From: Pedococcus dokdonensis
Lineage (GTDB): Bacteria > Actinomycetota > Actinomycetes > Actinomycetales > Dermatophilaceae
Assembly: GCF_900104525.1 (NCBI RefSeq)
Contig: NZ_LT629711.1
Location: forward strand, 186,001 to 250,000
Reading direction: 5' to 3'
DNA: 64,000 nucleotides
The translations under genes and the position numbers were made by a program. The stretch's first letter is position 1, and the number at the start of each line of letters is the position of its first letter. The notes below the pieces were generated by a model. It did not search any database, had not been told where the DNA came from, and saw nothing but the letters and a program-made list of their open reading frames with translations. This document shows, piece by piece, positions 1 through 8,456 of this stretch.

Positions 1-903
1 GGCGGCGTGCAGCGCGGCGACCGTCTCACGGGCCGCGACGACGTCGGCGGCGGTGGGGGCGCCGACCACCACGGCCGCGGTGTCCCGCTGCTCCACGACC
101 CGCACCCAGTGCTGGGCCGGCAGGTCCGCGCCCAGGTAGACGACGTCGAGGCCGGCGCGACGCAGCAGCACGGCGAAGGCCAGCATCCCGAGCTCATGGT
201 GCGCGTCGCGAGGCAATCCGACGGCGACCCGGGGGCCGCCCGCCGAGGCGGCGCTGCGCATCTCGGCACCGAGGCGACGGTGCACGGTGGCACTCACCAC
301 GTGCTCGCCGGCCACGTCGATCCGCCCCGCCCGCCACTGCAGCCCCAGCATCTCCAGAGCAGGCATCAACCAGACCTCGACGACCTCCTCGAGCGGGCCC
401 GCAGCGAAAGCCGCGTCGACAGCCGCGTCGACCGCCGCAGGGTCGAGCTCGGCGGCTCCCCGGACCAGTGCCGTGACGTCCCAGGCGCCGGAAGCGGGCT
501 GCTCGGCGGCACCCTCGGCCACGGTGTGGTCCATGGCCGCCGGCCAGCCCGCCGTCGCCTCCGCCACCGCACGACGGGCACTGTCGAGTGGTCTCGACCC
601 GTCGCCGCGCTGCTGGTGCTCGGCCCGGTCCCTGGCCCGGAGGTAGGCCTCCCAGGGTGCCTGCCGCTCGTCGCTCGACGCCGCGCCCTCCAGGCGCAGG
701 TGCTCGGCCGCCTGGCTGGGCGACCAGCCGGCCGCCACCAGGGCCGCCATCGCCCGCAGCAGCTGGAGCCCCTGCTCGTCGTAGAGGCGGTAGCCCCCGT
801 CGGTGCGCACGGGGCGCACGAGCCCGTAGCGGCGTTCCCAGGCCCGGATCGTGGCGGACGGTACGCCGCTCAGGCGAGCAGCATGCCCAATCGTGTACAC
901 CAT
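1..903 (-). CDS. B12-binding MerR-family regulator, CarH/LitR-like (3' end outside window)
   Basis: The first 301 codons of a transcription regulator that runs off the left edge. Residues 1-70 form a MerR winged helix (YTIGHAARLSGVPSATIRAW, then RRYGL and GGYRLYDEQ). A cobalamin-binding half follows: a helical bundle with W190 and E200-H201 in exact W-x9-EH spacing, the signature of adenosyl-B12 photoreceptors of the CarH type, then a Rossmann-like B12 domain with H236-x-x-G239 and YLGADLP. In CarH/LitR, AdoB12-bound protein represses in the dark and light releases it. It is divergent from the gene at 990. The start is ATG at 903; no clear Shine-Dalgarno is visible. The aspartate normally two residues before the B12 histidine is displaced by one (D233). 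Confidence 0.85.
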   Translation of the reverse strand, partial: MVYTIGHAARLSGVPSATIRAWERRYGLVRPVRTDGGYRLYDEQGLQLLRAMAALVAAGWSPSQAAEHLRLEGAASSDERQAPWEAYLRARDRAEHQQRGDGSRPLDSARRAVAEATAGWPAAMDHTVAEGAAEQPASGAWDVTALVRGAAELDPAAVDAAVDAAFAAGPLEEVVEVWLMPALEMLGLQWRAGRIDVAGEHVVSATVHRRLGAEMRSAASAGGPRVAVGLPRDAHHELGMLAFAVLLRRAGLDVVYLGADLPAQHWVRVVEQRDTAAVVVGAPTAADVVAARETVAALHAA

Positions 904-989
904 GGCAGCGTCCCACACCCCTTGTGCAAAGCATGGACGAACGAGCAGGTGAACGACCTTTCGGGCCGTTCGGCTGACAGGATGGCGGC
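904..989. promoter_or_regulatory. Divergent intergenic region between the B12-MerR regulator and the acyltransferase gene
   Basis: An 86-base spacer that must hold both divergent promoters and, if the regulator is CarH-like, its operator. A CAGGAT -10-like box (978-983) lies six bases before the ATG at 990. TTG-N2-CAA half sites occur around 918-925. A perfect octamer palindrome GTGTACAC (893-900) overlaps the regulator's own first codons. The assignment is positional; no operator was proven. Confidence 0.4.
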
Positions 990-2207
990 ATGAGCCGACC
1001 CCTCCTGCCCGAGGTGGCGCCGGGCAGGGTCGTGGGGGTCGACGTGGCTCGCGCGCTGGCCCTCGTCGGCATGATGGCCACGCACTTACTGCCCGGACTC
1101 GTGGGCGCCCGGGTGCCGTGGCCCCAGCAGGTGGCCGGCGGGCGCGCCTCCGCCCTGTTCGCGGTCCTGGCCGGTGTCAGCGTCGCCCTGGTGAGCGGCC
1201 GGACCGAGCCGGTCCGGGGCCGCGCCAGGTATGCCGTGTGGGTCAGGCTGGTCGTCCGCAGCCTGCTCATCGGCGCCGTGGGGCTGGCTCTCGGGCTGGT
1301 CCCGACCGGCATCGCGGTGATCCTCAGCTACTACGCCGTGCTGTTCCTCCTCGGGCTGCCGTTCGTCGGGCTCCGCGCCCGAGCCCTGGCCCTGCTGGCG
1401 GTGGTCTGGGCGGCGGCTGCCCCCGTCCTGTCCCACCTGCTCCGGCCGCACCTGCCGGCGCACGAGGTCGGCAGCCCGACCCCCGGCTCGCTGCTCTCGC
1501 CGCTGCGCCTCCTCAACGAGCTCGTGTTCGTCGGCTACTACCCGGCCGCCGTCTGGCTGGCCTACCTCTTCGCCGGGATGGCGATCGGCCGGTCGGACCT
1601 GCGCCGCCCCCGGACCGCTGTGACCCTGCTCGCCGGTGGTGCTGCGCTCGCCGTGACCGCGACCGTGCTGTCGCGGACCCTGCTGGCCCGCGGGGACGCC
1701 ACGGCGGCGCTCGCCCGGACCTTCCCCGACGAGCGGGTCGCGGGTGACCCCGAGCTGCTCGCCGCGACCCTGACGCACGGCCTGCACGGCACGACACCCA
1801 CCGGCTCCTGGTGGTGGCTGGCCACGGTGGCGCCGCACTCCAGCACGCCGCTGGACCTCGCCCAGACGATCGGCAGCGCGATGGGTGTCATCGGGCTCTG
1901 CCTGCTGGCGACGCGGTGGCAGCCGCGGGCCTGGGCCGCGTTCCTCGGCGCAGGTGCCATGACGTTGAGCCTCTACTCGTTGCACGTCGTCATCACGGGC
2001 CAGGGGTGGTGGCCGGACCTGGAGTCCCCGGGCGACTACGGCGACCAGGTGCTCATCGTGCTGGCGACCGGAGCGGTCTTCGCGCTGGTCCCGCTCCGTG
2101 GTCCACTCGAGTCGCTCGTCGCGGCCGCATCCCGCTGGGCCGCTGCACCCCTGGCTGAGCCGCTGCGAGAGGACCCGTCCACCATCGACCAGGCAGGGCC
2201 GGGATGA
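990..2207 (+). CDS. Polytopic membrane protein, DUF1624/HGSNAT-type acyltransferase-like
   Basis: A 405-residue integral membrane protein with about 9-10 hydrophobic segments. The N-terminal stretch (VDVARALALVGMMATHL) matches the start of heparan-alpha-glucosaminide acetyltransferase-like/DUF1624 and YeiB/DUF418 proteins, which are thought to acylate or transport cell-surface glycans. The C-terminal segment (GAMTLSLYSLHVVI) fits the same fold. It is the first gene after the divergent region and overlaps the next reading frame if the latter starts at 2204. Substrate is unknown. It could equally be a YeiB-like permease; the family call is moderately sure, the function is not. Confidence 0.65.
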   Translation: MSRPLLPEVAPGRVVGVDVARALALVGMMATHLLPGLVGARVPWPQQVAGGRASALFAVLAGVSVALVSGRTEPVRGRARYAVWVRLVVRSLLIGAVGLALGLVPTGIAVILSYYAVLFLLGLPFVGLRARALALLAVVWAAAAPVLSHLLRPHLPAHEVGSPTPGSLLSPLRLLNELVFVGYYPAAVWLAYLFAGMAIGRSDLRRPRTAVTLLAGGAALAVTATVLSRTLLARGDATAALARTFPDERVAGDPELLAATLTHGLHGTTPTGSWWWLATVAPHSSTPLDLAQTIGSAMGVIGLCLLATRWQPRAWAAFLGAGAMTLSLYSLHVVITGQGWWPDLESPGDYGDQVLIVLATGAVFALVPLRGPLESLVAAASRWAAAPLAEPLREDPSTIDQAGPG

Positions 2208-2272
2208 CCCAATCCGGCGCGCCAGGGGCCCCGAATCACCCTCGACCCGTCACCGAGAACGGATGGACCCTC

Positions 2273-3607
2273 ATGTCTGCACCACGCCGCGCCGTCATCG
2301 GCAGCGGAGTCGCCGGGCTCACGGCTGCCCACGTGCTCAGCACGGCCGGCCTGGTGACGCTCTACGAAGCCGACGCCCGTCTGGGCGGCCACGCCGACAC
2401 CCACGAGGTCTCCGTGGACGGCAGGACGATCGGCGTCGACACCGGGTTCATCGTGCACAACGACCGCACCTACCCCACCTTGCTGCGCCTCTTCCGCGAG
2501 CTGGGTGTCCAGACGCAGGAGTCGGACATGAGCATGTCCGTCCGCGACGACGAAGCGGGCCTGGAGTATGCCGGCGCGCGGGCTGCCCGGGGCCTGTTCC
2601 CCCGCGCCGCGAACCTGGCCAACGGCAACTACCTGCGGATGCTGACCGAGGTCAGGAAGTTCCACCGCGAGGCCAGGGCACTGCTGGCGCGGGACGAGAC
2701 CGACGCGGACCGCGACGAGACCCTGGGGTCCTTCGCGCGGCGGTGCGGCTTCACCGCATACTTCACCCGTCACTTCCTCGAGCCCGTGGTCGCGGCGGTG
2801 TGGTCCTGCGACCCGGGGGTCTCCCTGCAGTACCCGGCCCGCTACCTCTTCGAGTTCCTGGACCACCACGGCATGCTCACCGTGTTCGGGTCGCCCACCT
2901 GGCGCACGGTCACCGGCGGCTCGCACAGCTACGTGCAGGCCCTGGCCGCCGGCATCGACGACATCAGGCTCGCCACTCCCGTGCGGTCGGTGCGGGAGAC
3001 CACAGACGGTGTCGTGGTGACCGATGCCGCCGGTGCAGCGGACGTCTACGACTCCGTCGTCATCGCTGCCCACCCCCACCAGGCGCTCGTGATGCTGGCT
3101 GAGCCCAGCCACGTCCAGCGTGAGGTCCTCAGCGCGATCCGCTACTCCAGCAACGTCGCCCAGCTGCACACCGACGAGTCGGTGCTGCCGCGGTCGTCCG
3201 GTGCCCGTGCCTCCTGGAACTACTGGCGGAGAGCCGAGGCCGAGGGCACGGGGGTGCTGGTCACCTACGACCTCACCCGCCTGCAGCGTCTGGACGTGAC
3301 CGATCGTCGGTTCCTCGTCACACTGAACGGCGTGGACTGCGTGGACCAGGACCTCGTCATCGACACGATGCACTACGAGCACCCGCTCTACACGCCGGAA
3401 TCCGTTGCAGCGCAACGCCGACTGCCGGAGGTGAACACCGCCCGGGTGGCCTTCGCTGGCGCCTATCACGGTTGGGGTTTCCACGAGGACGGCGCACGGT
3501 CGGGCGTCCTCGCCGCCGAGGTGCTCGGCGTGCCCTGGACCGAGGGCGGGGTGTCCGCCGCGGGGCGGCTGCCCGACGACGACCTCGAGGAAGTGGGTGC
3601 CCGGTGA
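2273..3607 (+). CDS. FAD/NAD(P)-binding amine-oxidase-like protein
   Basis: A flavoprotein of the amine-oxidase superfamily, the type found next to DUF1365 and cyclopropane synthase genes. The N-terminus is a dinucleotide-binding site (AVIGSGVAGLTAAHVL), followed by RLGGHADTHEV and DTGFIVHNDRTYP. I chose ATG 2273 because the Rossmann strand then begins at residue 6, as in the family. An upstream GTGA/ATGA-coupled start at 2204 would add 23 residues and cannot be excluded. The stop overlaps the GTG of the next gene, so the two are translationally coupled. The substrate is probably a lipid or membrane-bound intermediate (inference from context). Confidence 0.85.
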   Translation: MSAPRRAVIGSGVAGLTAAHVLSTAGLVTLYEADARLGGHADTHEVSVDGRTIGVDTGFIVHNDRTYPTLLRLFRELGVQTQESDMSMSVRDDEAGLEYAGARAARGLFPRAANLANGNYLRMLTEVRKFHREARALLARDETDADRDETLGSFARRCGFTAYFTRHFLEPVVAAVWSCDPGVSLQYPARYLFEFLDHHGMLTVFGSPTWRTVTGGSHSYVQALAAGIDDIRLATPVRSVRETTDGVVVTDAAGAADVYDSVVIAAHPHQALVMLAEPSHVQREVLSAIRYSSNVAQLHTDESVLPRSSGARASWNYWRRAEAEGTGVLVTYDLTRLQRLDVTDRRFLVTLNGVDCVDQDLVIDTMHYEHPLYTPESVAAQRRLPEVNTARVAFAGAYHGWGFHEDGARSGVLAAEVLGVPWTEGGVSAAGRLPDDDLEEVGAR

Positions 3608-4335
3608 AGGCTCCCGCCGTCACGCGCATCTACGCCACCTCCATCGTCCACGCGCGCACGACCCCGCTGCGACACAGCTTCCGCCACCGCAGCCACACCT
3701 GGCTGGTCGACCTCGACGACCTGCCTCGACTGGGCTGGTTGCGGAGGCTCGCCAGCTTCGAAGCGCGCGACCACCTCGGATCGCCCCAGCTCACCCTGCG
3801 CCAGAACCTCGACACGTTCCTCGCCACCGAGGGCATCGACCTCGAGGGTGGGCGGATCCTGATGCTCGCCATGCCCCGTGTCCTCGGCACGGTGTTCAAC
3901 CCGATCAGCGTCTACTGGTGCCACACGGCCGATGGCCGGCTCGCCTGCAACGTGGTCGAGGTGCACAACACCTACGGCGACCGGCACGCCTACCTCGTGC
4001 ACGCGGACGACCAGGGCCACGCCGAGGTCGACAAGGCGCTCTACGTGAGCCCCTTCAACGACGTGTCGGGGCGTTACCGCCTGACCATCCCCGCCCCGGG
4101 TGAGACCGTGCGGGTGCAGGTCGTGCTGGAGCGCCCCGACCACGCCCCCTTCGTCGCCGGGCTCCGTGGTCGTGCCCTACCGGTGCGGTCCGGGACCGTG
4201 CTGAGGCTGGCCATCACCCAGCCCCTCGAACCACTCGCCGTCGCCGCGCGGATCCGCTGGCACGGCATCCGACTGTGGTTGCGCCGCCTGCCGGTCCAAC
4301 CACGCCCTTCCCACCACCAGGAGGCAGTTCAGTGA
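3604..4335 (+). CDS. DUF1365 family protein
   Basis: A 243-residue DUF1365 protein with the hallmark segments RHRSHTWLVDLDDLP near the N-terminus and FNPISVYWC followed by VVEVHNTYGDRHAY in the middle. The family has no established enzymatic activity; it almost always sits between an amine-oxidase-like flavoprotein and a cyclopropane-fatty-acid synthase homologue, as here. The GTG start overlaps the previous stop (GTGA) and its own stop overlaps the next GTG, so it lies inside a coupled operon. Confidence 0.9.
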   Translation: MKAPAVTRIYATSIVHARTTPLRHSFRHRSHTWLVDLDDLPRLGWLRRLASFEARDHLGSPQLTLRQNLDTFLATEGIDLEGGRILMLAMPRVLGTVFNPISVYWCHTADGRLACNVVEVHNTYGDRHAYLVHADDQGHAEVDKALYVSPFNDVSGRYRLTIPAPGETVRVQVVLERPDHAPFVAGLRGRALPVRSGTVLRLAITQPLEPLAVAARIRWHGIRLWLRRLPVQPRPSHHQEAVQ

Positions 4336-5666
4336 CCACCGCCACCGCCGGGCTCTCGACCCGACCCGTCATCGACGCGGGCCGCTGGCCCGACCTCACT
4401 GCTCGCCGTGCAAAGGTGCGTCGGGCCGTCGAGGGCGCCATCGCCCGCAGGATCTTCCTGTCCGTGGCGCGGCGGCTCCCCGTGCGCATCCAGCTCGGCC
4501 GGGAGGCGATCGTCGGCGGCGCCGCCACCGACCCGACCGCACCGCTGATGGTGATCGAGCGCCCGGAGAGCTTCTTCGCCGCCCTCGGCGCCGGTGGGTT
4601 GATCGGCTTCGGCGAGTCCTACATGACCGGGGACTGGAACGCTGACGACCTGGGTGGCCTGCTCGAGGTCTTCGCTGCGCAGATGGGGACCCTCGTCCCG
4701 GAGCCGCTGCAGAAGCTGCGGGCCTTCTACGTGGCCCGGGCTCCGCACACCGACAAGAACACGACGACCAACGCGCGCAACAACATCGCGCGACACTACG
4801 ACCTGTCGAACGACATGTTCGCGACGTTCCTCGACGGCACCCTCAGCTACTCGTCCGCCCTCTTCGAAGGCGCCGAGGACGTGGGTCGGCCGGTGCGCGA
4901 CGAGGTGGTCACCACCAGCGTGCCGTCTTCCGCCCCCACCTGGTCGCTGCTGCCCGACGCCCAGCGCCGCAAGATCGACCGCATGCTCGACTCCGTCGGG
5001 GTGGGTGAGGGCAGCCGGGTCCTGGAGATCGGCACCGGGTGGGGCGAGCTCGCCATCCGTGCGGCCTCGCGCGGCGCCCGGGTCCTCTCGGTCACCCTGT
5101 CCAGCGAGCAGCAGGCCCTGGCTCGGGAGCGGATCGCGGCGGCCGGCCACGCCGACTCGGTGGACGTCGAGCTGCTCGACTACCGGCTCGTCGAGGGGCA
5201 GTTCGACGCGGTCGTCTCGGTCGAGATGATCGAGGCCGTCGGCCACGAGTACTGGGGTGAGTACTTCCGCAAGATCGACAGCGTCCTGGCACCGGGCGGC
5301 AAGGTCGCGGTGCAGGCGATCACCATGCCGCACGACCGGATGCAGGCCACGAAGTACACCTACACGTGGATCAACAAGTACATCTTCCCCGGTGGGTTCC
5401 TCCCCTCGACGGAGGCGATCATCGACGTCAACCGGGGGCAGACGAGCCTGCGCGTCACCGAACGGCTTTCCTTCGGGCAGCACTACGCCGAGACGCTGCG
5501 GCTGTGGGACGAGCGGTTCATCGCCGCCCTCGACCGCGTGCATGCGCTCGGGTTCGACGAGGTGTTCGACCGGATGTGGCACTTCTACCTGGAGTACTCC
5601 CGCGCCGGGTTCCGCTCCGGCTACCTCGATGTCCAGCAGCTCGTGCTCCAAAGGAAGGCCGCCTGA
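4332..5666 (+). CDS. Cyclopropane-fatty-acid synthase family SAM methyltransferase (first copy)
   Basis: A 444-residue class I methyltransferase of the CFA synthase family. Visible are the N-terminal lipid-binding part (SYMTGDWNADDLGGLLEVF), the substrate-loop motif ARHYDLSNDMF, the SAM site VLEIGTGWGELAI, and EMIEAVGHEYW at the active site. Such enzymes transfer a methyl from SAM to double bonds of membrane phospholipid acyl chains, giving cyclopropane, 10-methyl or furan-precursor products. The GTG start overlaps the DUF1365 stop. The two CFA-type paralogues in one operon probably act on successive steps or different positions (inference). Confidence 0.9.
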   Translation: MTTATAGLSTRPVIDAGRWPDLTARRAKVRRAVEGAIARRIFLSVARRLPVRIQLGREAIVGGAATDPTAPLMVIERPESFFAALGAGGLIGFGESYMTGDWNADDLGGLLEVFAAQMGTLVPEPLQKLRAFYVARAPHTDKNTTTNARNNIARHYDLSNDMFATFLDGTLSYSSALFEGAEDVGRPVRDEVVTTSVPSSAPTWSLLPDAQRRKIDRMLDSVGVGEGSRVLEIGTGWGELAIRAASRGARVLSVTLSSEQQALARERIAAAGHADSVDVELLDYRLVEGQFDAVVSVEMIEAVGHEYWGEYFRKIDSVLAPGGKVAVQAITMPHDRMQATKYTYTWINKYIFPGGFLPSTEAIIDVNRGQTSLRVTERLSFGQHYAETLRLWDERFIAALDRVHALGFDEVFDRMWHFYLEYSRAGFRSGYLDVQQLVLQRKAA

Positions 5667-6979
5667 TGACGACGATCGACGCGGTCGAACCCAGCACTGC
5701 CACAAGGGCTTCCGGCATCGCAGGTGAGATCGCCGACGCGCTCGCGCCGTTCGTGGGCGGCGAGCTCCCTGTGCGGCTCAGCGCCTGGGACGGCAGCACG
5801 GCCGGGCCCGCGGACGCCCCTCACGTCGTGCTGCGCTCACCGCGGGCGCTGCGCCGGCTGCTGCGGCACCCCGGGGAGCTGGGCGCGGCCCAGGCCTACG
5901 TCACCGGTGAGCTCGACGTCGAGGGCGACCTCGACGAGGCGCTCACCCACGTGTGGGCGGTCGCGCGCGAACGCCGGCTCGGCGGCATACGTCCGACCCC
6001 TGCGGCGATCGCCGCGCTGCTGAAGGTCGCTCGCGGAGCCGGCGCCCTCGGCCTGCCGCTGCCCGCACCGGCCAGCCAGGCCGCCCTCAGCGGTCGGCTG
6101 CACAGCCTCGGCCGCGACCGGCAGGCGATCCACCACCACTACGACCTCTCGAACGACTTCTACAGCCTCATCCTCGACCCGCAGATGGCCTACTCGTGCG
6201 GCTACTGGCGGTCGGAGGACGACGGCTACACCGTCGAGGACGCCCAGCGCGACAAGTTCGAGCTGGTCGGCCGCAAGCTCGGGCTCGCCCCCGGCGCGCG
6301 CCTGCTCGACGTGGGGTGTGGCTGGGGCTCGATGAGCCTGTATGCCGCGGAGCACTTCGGCGCGCAGGTGGTCGGCGTGACGATCGCCGCGGAGCAGAAG
6401 CGGTTCATCGACGCCCGGATCGCCGAGCGGGGCCTGCAGGACAAGGTCGAGATCCGGCTCCAGGACTACCGCGCAGTGCCCGAGGGGGACTTCGACGCCG
6501 TGGTCTCCCTCGAGATGGGGGAGCACGTCGGGCAGCGCAACTACCCGACCTACGCCAAGGTGCTGCACGACCGGGTGCGGCCGGGCGGCCGCGTCCTCGT
6601 CCAGCAGATGTCACGACGGGGTCGGCACCCCGGGGGAGGTCCGTTCATCGAGTCCTTCATCGCCCCCGACATGCACATGCGGCCGGTCGGCGAGACGGTC
6701 GACCTGATCGAGGGCTCCGGTCTCGAGGTCCGCGACGTGCACGCCCTGCGCGAGCACTACGTGCGCACTGTCGCCGCATGGCACCGCACCTTCGAGGACC
6801 ACTTCGACCAGGTCGTCTCTCTCGTCGGCGAGGAGGTGGCCCGGGTGTGGAGGCTCTACCTCGTGGGCGGGGCGATGGCGTTCCGTGAGGGGCGGATGGG
6901 GGTCGACCAGATCCTCGCCGTCCGCCCCGACCATGGCGTCTCTGACGTCGAGCCGGTGCGACCGGCGGGCTGGTCCTGA
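5666..6979 (+). CDS. Cyclopropane-fatty-acid synthase family SAM methyltransferase (second copy)
   Basis: A 437-residue paralogue of the preceding enzyme, with HHYDLSNDFYSLILDP, SAM motif LLDVGCGWGSMSLYAA and the active-site segment EMGEHVGQRNY, closer to classical CFA synthases. ATG 5666 overlaps the upstream TGA by one base and has AAGGAAGG about seven bases upstream. Its N-terminal half shows PLRLS/LRSPRALRRLLRHP-type lipid-association sequence. Together with the neighbouring flavoprotein and DUF1295 protein it probably remodels acyl chains of membrane lipids. The exact product (cyclopropane, branched or furan fatty acid) cannot be read from sequence. Confidence 0.9.
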   Translation: MTTIDAVEPSTATRASGIAGEIADALAPFVGGELPVRLSAWDGSTAGPADAPHVVLRSPRALRRLLRHPGELGAAQAYVTGELDVEGDLDEALTHVWAVARERRLGGIRPTPAAIAALLKVARGAGALGLPLPAPASQAALSGRLHSLGRDRQAIHHHYDLSNDFYSLILDPQMAYSCGYWRSEDDGYTVEDAQRDKFELVGRKLGLAPGARLLDVGCGWGSMSLYAAEHFGAQVVGVTIAAEQKRFIDARIAERGLQDKVEIRLQDYRAVPEGDFDAVVSLEMGEHVGQRNYPTYAKVLHDRVRPGGRVLVQQMSRRGRHPGGGPFIESFIAPDMHMRPVGETVDLIEGSGLEVRDVHALREHYVRTVAAWHRTFEDHFDQVVSLVGEEVARVWRLYLVGGAMAFREGRMGVDQILAVRPDHGVSDVEPVRPAGWS

Positions 6980-7764
6980 TGTTCGACGGCTCCAACTTCC
7001 TTGCGGTCACAGGGTTCTCGCTCCTCGCCGTCGTGGTCCTGATGGCCATCACAGCCTTCGAGGGGCACCGCCAGGGCCGCGTCAGCGTCGTCGACACCAC
7101 GTGGGGGCTCGGGTTCGTCGTCGTCGCCGCTGTCGCCGCCGTGGTCGGCGACGGGGCTGGCTGGCGCCGCGCGGCGCTGCTGGTGGTCGTGGCCGTCTGG
7201 GGGCTGCGACTCGCGTGGCACATGCACCGGCGCAACAGCGGCAAGGGTGAGGACCCGCGCTACGCAGCGATGCTCGAGAAGGAGCAGGGCTACCCGACCC
7301 TCGTCGCGATCCGCAAGGTGTATGCCGTGCAGGGGCTCGCGGTGTGGTTCGTCTCGCTGCCCATCCAGGTCAGTGCCGCGGCAGGTGACGGAGTCGTGGT
7401 GGTCGCTGTCGCCGGGCTGCTGCTGTGGCTGCTCGGCGTCACGTTCGAGTCGCTGGGAGACAAGCAGCTCAAGGACTTCAAGGCCGACCCGGCCAACAAG
7501 GGCAAGGTCATGGACCGCGGCCTGTGGTCGTGGACGCGGCACCCCAACTACTTCGGCGACTCGTGCGTTTGGTGGGGGATCTGGCTGGTCGCCGCGAGCG
7601 CCTGGCCCGGCGTCCTCACCGTCCTCTCGCCCGTGGCGATGACCTACTTCCTGGTGTTCGCCACCGGGGCCCGGCTGCTGGAGCAGCACATGGCCGAGCG
7701 ACCCGGCTACCGCGAGTACCAGCAGCGCACCAGCTACTTCATCCCGCGACCACCTCGACGCTGA
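6979..7764 (+). CDS. DUF1295 membrane protein (steroid 5-alpha-reductase-like fold)
   Basis: A 261-residue integral membrane protein with about six transmembrane helices. The C-terminal half carries the DUF1295 signature: GRGLWSWTRHPNYFGD-type sequence (here DRGLWSWTRHPNYFGDS), followed by RPGYREYQQRTSYFIP. DUF1295 resembles the steroid 5-alpha-reductase/ICMT group, whose members reduce or methylate lipid substrates using NADPH or SAM. The ATG overlaps the preceding TGA by one base. Here it ends the lipid-modification run and may supply a reductase step (inference). Confidence 0.85.
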   Translation: MFDGSNFLAVTGFSLLAVVVLMAITAFEGHRQGRVSVVDTTWGLGFVVVAAVAAVVGDGAGWRRAALLVVVAVWGLRLAWHMHRRNSGKGEDPRYAAMLEKEQGYPTLVAIRKVYAVQGLAVWFVSLPIQVSAAAGDGVVVVAVAGLLLWLLGVTFESLGDKQLKDFKADPANKGKVMDRGLWSWTRHPNYFGDSCVWWGIWLVAASAWPGVLTVLSPVAMTYFLVFATGARLLEQHMAERPGYREYQQRTSYFIPRPPRR

Positions 7765-7810
7765 CCGGACCAGGCCCGCGCAAACGTCCACAGACCCGGG
7801 TCGCACCGGC

Positions 7811-7816
7811 TAATGT
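7811..7816 (+). promoter_or_regulatory. Candidate -10 element for the ECF sigma gene
   Basis: TAATGT is an unusually AT-rich hexamer in the 107-base gap after the DUF1295 gene, about 55 bases ahead of the sigma GTG start. No good -35 hexamer is visible, so the sigma gene may instead be read through from the lipid operon. Confidence 0.35.
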
Positions 7817-7871
7817 CGTCGACTGGCGAGCAGAGGGCGCCACACAGCCGGTCGAGCGGAGGTGCACACCG

Positions 7872-8456
7872 GTGGACTGTGCCCACCTGGATGAGGCCGT
7901 CGCTGCGGCGAGGTCGGGCGATGGCCCTGCCTTCGCGAGGCTCTGGACCGAGCTGTCCCCTCGCGTGGCGGCCTACCTGCGGGCGCACGGGGTCGCCGAG
8001 GCAGATGACGTCACGAGCGAGGTGTTCCTGGCCGTCTTCCGCCAGATGGCCGGGTTCGAGGGTGGGGGAGACGCGTTCCGCGCGCTGGTCTTCACGGTGG
8101 CCCACCGCAGACAGGTCGACTGGCACCGGCAACGCGGACGGCGCGGCCTGTGGCTGCCGCTCGAGGAGGCAGGACCCGACCCGGTCGTGGAGTCGGCCGA
8201 GAGCACGGCCCTCGGGGTGCTGTCGACCGAGGGGGTGCTGGAGGTGCTGGCCACCCTGACGCCCGACCAGCGCGCCGTGCTGGCGCTGCGCGTGGTGGCC
8301 GACCTCAGCCTCGAGGAGACCGCTGCGGTCCTCGGCAAGGACGTCGGCTCGGTGAAGTCGCTCCAGCACCGGGCGCTCGCCCGGCTGCGCCGAGAAATCT
8401 CGCCCAAGCCGTATCCCCGGGACGTCCTCGCGCGATTGAAGCCTCGACATGCCTGA
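7872..8456 (+). CDS. ECF-type RNA polymerase sigma factor
   Basis: A 194-residue group IV sigma factor. Region 2 spans ARLWTELSPRVAAYLRAHG to EVFLAVFRQMAGF (core binding and -10 recognition); region 4 includes LTPDQRAVLALRVVADLSLEETAAVL with the helix-turn-helix VGSVKSLQHRALARL. GTG 7872 was chosen because GGAGG lies nine bases upstream (7858-7862); the open frame extends much further without supporting signals. It overlaps the next gene by eight bases, so the membrane protein that follows is a likely regulatory partner. Its position behind the lipid operon suggests a shared envelope or photooxidative stress role (inference). Confidence 0.9.
   Translation: MDCAHLDEAVAAARSGDGPAFARLWTELSPRVAAYLRAHGVAEADDVTSEVFLAVFRQMAGFEGGGDAFRALVFTVAHRRQVDWHRQRGRRGLWLPLEEAGPDPVVESAESTALGVLSTEGVLEVLATLTPDQRAVLALRVVADLSLEETAAVLGKDVGSVKSLQHRALARLRREISPKPYPRDVLARLKPRHA

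Noticed and set aside
904..989. A cobalamin riboswitch for the light/lipid module
   Set aside because: The gap is only 86 bases and lacks any B12-box-like sequence; regulation is more likely by the B12-binding protein.
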